DNA of 64,000 nucleotides from Multifurca ochricompacta (Eukaryota; Basidiomycota; Agaricomycetes; Russulales; Russulaceae), in the NCBI GenBank assembly GCA_022496185.1, contig WTXG01000030.1:1-64000 (forward strand). Reading direction: 5' to 3'. The notes beneath the pieces were generated by a model. The model was not told where the DNA came from and searched no databases. It worked only from the letters and a program-made list of their open reading frames with translations. Every line of letters starts with the position of its first letter. Positions within the stretch are counted from its first letter, which is position 1. This document shows positions 60,354 to 64,000 of the stretch, in pieces. Both the position numbers and the translations under genes were made by a program.

Positions 60354-62824
60354 ATGCTAACGAAGCACACAGCCTTGGCCTTGTTGGCCGTGGGAGCTCT
60401 CTCTGGTTTCGCTTCGCCTCAAGAATCCCTTGTTGTACAGGAATCCGACCACCGTCTAGCCGCAGATCATATCTGTTTTGATACCAAGCCACCAGCACCA
60501 CAAATTATTCTGGATGATGGAGTCTTCACTGGTATCCGAAAAGGCGACACAGATCAGTTCTTAGGAATCCCGTACGCGGAACCTCCGTGAGCATAGAGTC
60601 CTGTTTATCATAACGTGCAGTCTTCTCACAGCCTGCACATAGGATTAATGACCTACGTTTACGGCAACCAAAGCCCCTCCCTCCATATGGAGGCAAGTAC
60701 GATGCTCAGGTTATGGGGAAGTCTTGCGCACAGCAAAAGATGACCCTCCCAAACGGACTAGACTTGAAGCTGGTAGAAGAGCTTGGCATTGCTGTCGGTA
60801 GGATGGTTCCATTTCTGGCGCCTGAGGACGAGGACTGTAAGAGGTGTCATCTTTCATCAAGCAAACAATTGCGAGCTAACTTTCTCTAAGGCCTCACCAT
60901 AAATGTTGTGAAACCTAGCAATATCGGGCCTGGATCAAATCTTCCTGTCCTTGTAGTATGTATTTTCATACTCGCCAGTTACCATCATATTCAACCAAGG
61001 TCCAATTCCAGTGGTTCTATGGAGGTGGGTTCGAAAACGGCTGGACGGCTATGTGCGTCCCCACATCACATCATCAAATGCACTGTTTGAGTTCTGTCTT
61101 CGCAGGTATGATGGGGGACTCGTAGTCTCTCGTTCAATTGAAATCGGTGAACCGATTGTTTTTGTTAGCATGAATTATCGGTGAGATTTATATCCACACG
61201 GGAAGACAGTGGTCTGACACCCTTTTTGATAGTCTCTCTGGTATGCTTAGACATGTGTCTCCTAGATTTATCACCCTTTAATTTTCTATTCTCTTAGCTT
61301 TCGGCTTCCTAGCCGGAAAAGAAGCCAGAGAAGCAAAGATCGGGAATTTAGGCCTCCAAGATCGTGAGTGAATATCTTTTTGGCGTGAGACAATCCACGC
61401 ATTTGTCTCTAGAACGTCTAGCATTGAAGTGGGTGCAAACTTACATTTCACATTTCGGTGGTGACCCTTCGAAGGTGACAATGTCAGTAGTCCTTATCAC
61501 TCTCGATGGCATCATTTTCCAACTCACTCCCGCACAGGTGGGGAGAAAGCTCGGGTGCCATGTCAGTGGCTCTGCAGCTAGTGACAAACAAGGGGAATCA
61601 AGAGGATTTATACCGAGGCGCCATTATGCACTCTGGTGGACAGATCCCAGTTGGTGATATTGAGAACGGCCAACAATACTATGACTTCATGGTTGAGAAG
61701 ACTGGCTGTAAGACTGCCAAAAATACCCTTGACTGCCTTCGCCGGGCCCCTTTCAAAACATTCAAGAGTGCTATGGATGAGTCTCCAAACTTCTTCGCAT
61801 ATCAGGTAAGTGAAAAGGTTGCAATGGCGTCACCATTGGGTAAATTATAGCTCCACAGGGAGTTATCCTCGCATGGTTGCCCCGTGTTGATGGGGTATTC
61901 CTGACGGAGCCTCCTCAACACTCTATTCTACGCGGTCATGTGTCAAACGTACCTGTAATTACAGGTGGGTTTAATAAGTCAGATATTAGAACGAAGTTGA
62001 TCTGTAAGCCAGGAAACTGTGACGATGATGGGTCCTTATTCGCAGTCTCCACGATCAACATCTCGTAGGTCTACTAATCTACTAATCGATTTGTTGCTTG
62101 AACTCCAATCTCACCTCTCCTTAGCACCACTGCTGATTTGCGGGGCTACCTGAAGACGCATCTGATGCCGAAAGCTAAAGATGAGGAGATAGACCTCCTT
62201 CTGAAGTATTACCCAGATGACCAAAGGGCTGGTTGTCCCTTCGATACTGGATTGAGAAATGCACTCAGTATGATCGCCCACATTGGCAGTCGCAGCTGAA
62301 GGTTAATGTCATTCTTAGGTGCGCAATACAAGCGTACTGCCGCCCTTCAAGGTGATTTTGTGTTCCACGCCCCGCGTCGGTTCTTCTTGAAGCACAGGGG
62401 TGATAAGCAGAACGCTTGGGCGTATGGTATGTCTTCATGATGTGATGATGAGTTGCTTGTTACTCATCTACTTTATAGTGTATAAACGTGGCAAGTCTAC
62501 ACCTTTCATAGGAACGGTCTGTGCACTTTCTAGAAGTGATATTCAGAACCGCTGATGCCTTAATTCCAGGCTCATGGCTCAGACCTCCCGAATGCAATTT
62601 TGGGCAAGGGAGAACTGATGGACTACTCCATCCAATTTGCTAATAACTTGAACCCGAATGGCGATAAAGGTCTTGGGGTCCCGTGGCCGCAGTGGAACTC
62701 TCGAGATCCTAAATTGATTATACTCCAAGACAGTGATCTTTTCCCCATCGTCCATGGAAAAGATGATTATCGCACTGATCCTTTGAATTATGTCGCAAAT
62801 ATGTCTTTGCTTTATCCTATATAA
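60354..62824 (+). CDS. Secreted type-B carboxylesterase #3 with altered catalytic environment
   Basis: Same architecture as esterase #2: signal peptide (MLTKHTALALLAVGALSGFA), DQFLGIPYAEPP, DEDC-LTINVVKPS, WFYGGGFENG, NYR-LS-AFGFLAGKE with an 8-nt exon at 61233-61240, and the C-terminus LNYVANMSLLYPI. Two differences touch the active site. The elbow reads WGESSG instead of WGESAG, keeping the Ser nucleophile. The acid position reads CDDDGS (Asp, codon 62027-62029) where #1 and #2 have Glu. The His in TAHGSDLPN is present. The frame is intact, all introns are GT-AG, and start and promoter are conserved with #2. It arose by tandem duplication and may have changed substrate or activity. Confidence 0.92.
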
Positions 62825-62967
62825 GAGACACAGGGCATCTACCACTTGCCCTTTCGCTTCTTTTTTTCTTTTTTTTTTTTTCGAAAAGTTTCGAGTATAT
62901 AACTGTTTGTAGCAAGCTCTCCTTTGTGTACTTGTCAACTATGAGCCCTTCTCTCGCTTGCTGCTGC

Positions 62968-64000
62968 TGTAAGGGTTGCTCGGGCACTAAATACTGAGAG
63001 ACTGAGCTGTGAGCTGAGCCCGGATCTCTCCAGCCCTTGCCACTTTTTTTTTATCCGCTCGTTCATTGCTTTTAAAATAAAATAATGCTGCTCTATTTCC
63101 TCCTAGTGATGTGCCTGGCCCGGCTCAGAGAAGCTAAAAGCCAAAGCCGCCGGCTCAGGCCATGGCTTTCAACAGCACATACAAGTGCAATAGCAATCAT
63201 CAAAATCAGTAGAATCTGATCACAAAGTGGTTGATTTGGGTCACATGATCATGTTTATCGCAGCATTTCAAACTTTTTCTTCGCTATAGCTTTGCAATAC
63301 GTAACACACCAAGTCAGATTTGGATTAGCTGAACTATAACTACTAGTTATATGTCATAAAATTTTCTCTGCCAAAAGCCGCGGCTTTTGGGCCAAGCCGG
63401 GCCGGAACATCACTATTTCCTCCTTCCTCCGCTCCTCATTCGGTCTACTGCCAATTGTTACACCACCATTATTGTCTAGGTCTAGAACCTCTCACCCTTT
63501 TCACCTTTGTCTGATGTCTTCTCTTCCATTTTCTTTCACATCCTACACCTCTCTCTCTTTATGCCTCCTCCTTCTGCACCGTCGCTCGACCACCGTTGCT
63601 ACTGCTCGAGAAGATTTCGTTTTGACTGGGACTCCACTTGGGCCCGACTTTAGCTTCTTAGGGTGGTCATTGTCTTGAGTCATCGAAAATCATTCCTCTT
63701 TGTTCTTGATCATCTCTTCTTTTGCTCTTCACTGCATCCTTCACTCTATCTTCGTTTTTCATCACTCGTGCCCGCGCTCATGTCTACCTGTCTCACTGGC
63801 TCTGCTCCATCCATGCTGTTTACCCTGCTATATTTTGAGCTCGCCGTATACTGATTGCGTGTATATAAAGACTCATGTTATGACCTTGCAATGGTTATCT
63901 TATCTTCTTCTATACCCCCGGTATGCGTCTTGAAGTCTCTTTAATAGTCAGAAAGAGAAGAAGTCAGCTGAGAAAAGAGATCTTGTCAGAACATTCAATG
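62968..64000 (+). repeat. LTR-like repeat, copy D (interrupted by a MITE, runs off the window)
   Basis: Starts TGTAAGGGTTGCTCGGGC like copy B. A TATATAAAGACT block follows at about 63862, i.e. later than in copy B because of the 312-bp MITE plus divergence. The interior is pyrimidine-rich on the plus strand. The right end is not reached. Confidence 0.5.
63104..63415. mobile_element. 312-bp hAT-type MITE with perfect 8-bp target duplication
   Basis: The termini are TAGTGATGTGCCTGGCCCGG and, reversed, TAGTGATGTTCCGGCCCGG. Flanking direct repeats TTTCCTCC at 63096-63103 and 63416-63423 are identical. Subterminal AAAGCCG/CGGCTTTT motifs occur as in the insertion at 3179-3617. No open frame. It sits inside LTR-like copy D and so is the younger insertion. 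Confidence 0.92.

Overview
The window reads as nuclear DNA of a filamentous basidiomycete, most likely an Agaricomycete. Genes are split by many short (about 45-110 nt) GT-AG introns and sit on both strands. The gene content includes a clade-typical sesquiterpene synthase, B-class P450s, a GH131 glucanase, a secreted pepsin-like protease, a GH37 trehalase and type-B carboxylesterases. Transposon relics (hAT-type, MITE, LTR-like) fill the spaces. The species cannot be fixed from sequence alone. All gene models below were joined by hand from short open frames and splice signals.

Left part (0.6-24.8 kb). A sesquiterpene synthase (- strand, one apparent frameshift) is followed by a duplicated block with hAT debris. 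Then come cytochrome P450 #1 (+), a CCDC25/Jlp2 homologue (-), a 2-oxoglutarate/Fe(II) oxygenase (+), glutathione synthetase (+), a secreted GH131 glucanase (+), RPAP1 (-), P450 #2 (-) between two identical tRNA-Ala(AGC) genes, and an aldehyde dehydrogenase (-). One terpene cyclase, two related P450s, a 2OG oxygenase and an aldehyde dehydrogenase within 25 kb look like a loose sesquiterpenoid pathway interleaved with housekeeping genes. This is inference; no product can be named.

Middle (25-39.5 kb). Two small low-complexity proteins that share a Leu-x-Ser-x-Tyr-Gly motif flank a complete 1.13-kb non-autonomous hAT element with an 8-bp target duplication. Then follow PRMT3-type arginine methyltransferase (-), an aspartic protease (-), a MITE, an intron-containing tRNA-Leu(CAG) and an RBM25-type splicing factor (+).

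Right part (39.7-64 kb). A second copy of the terpene-synthase 5' region and its upstream DNA is decayed: the start codon is mutated, the TATA box is lost and the 3' half of the gene is missing. Three carboxylesterases follow (one -, then a tandem + pair), with a GH37 trehalase (-) between them. The trehalase is framed by several families of repeats that recur within the window, including a roughly 690-bp duplicated segment, a repeat carrying a gene fragment, and LTR-like units. The last LTR-like unit carries a nested hAT MITE with a perfect 8-bp target duplication.

Two cross-cutting observations. Several genes need microexons of 7-8 nt. At least four apparent single-base deletions lie in homopolymers inside otherwise intact genes, which points to base-calling errors as an alternative to pseudogenisation.
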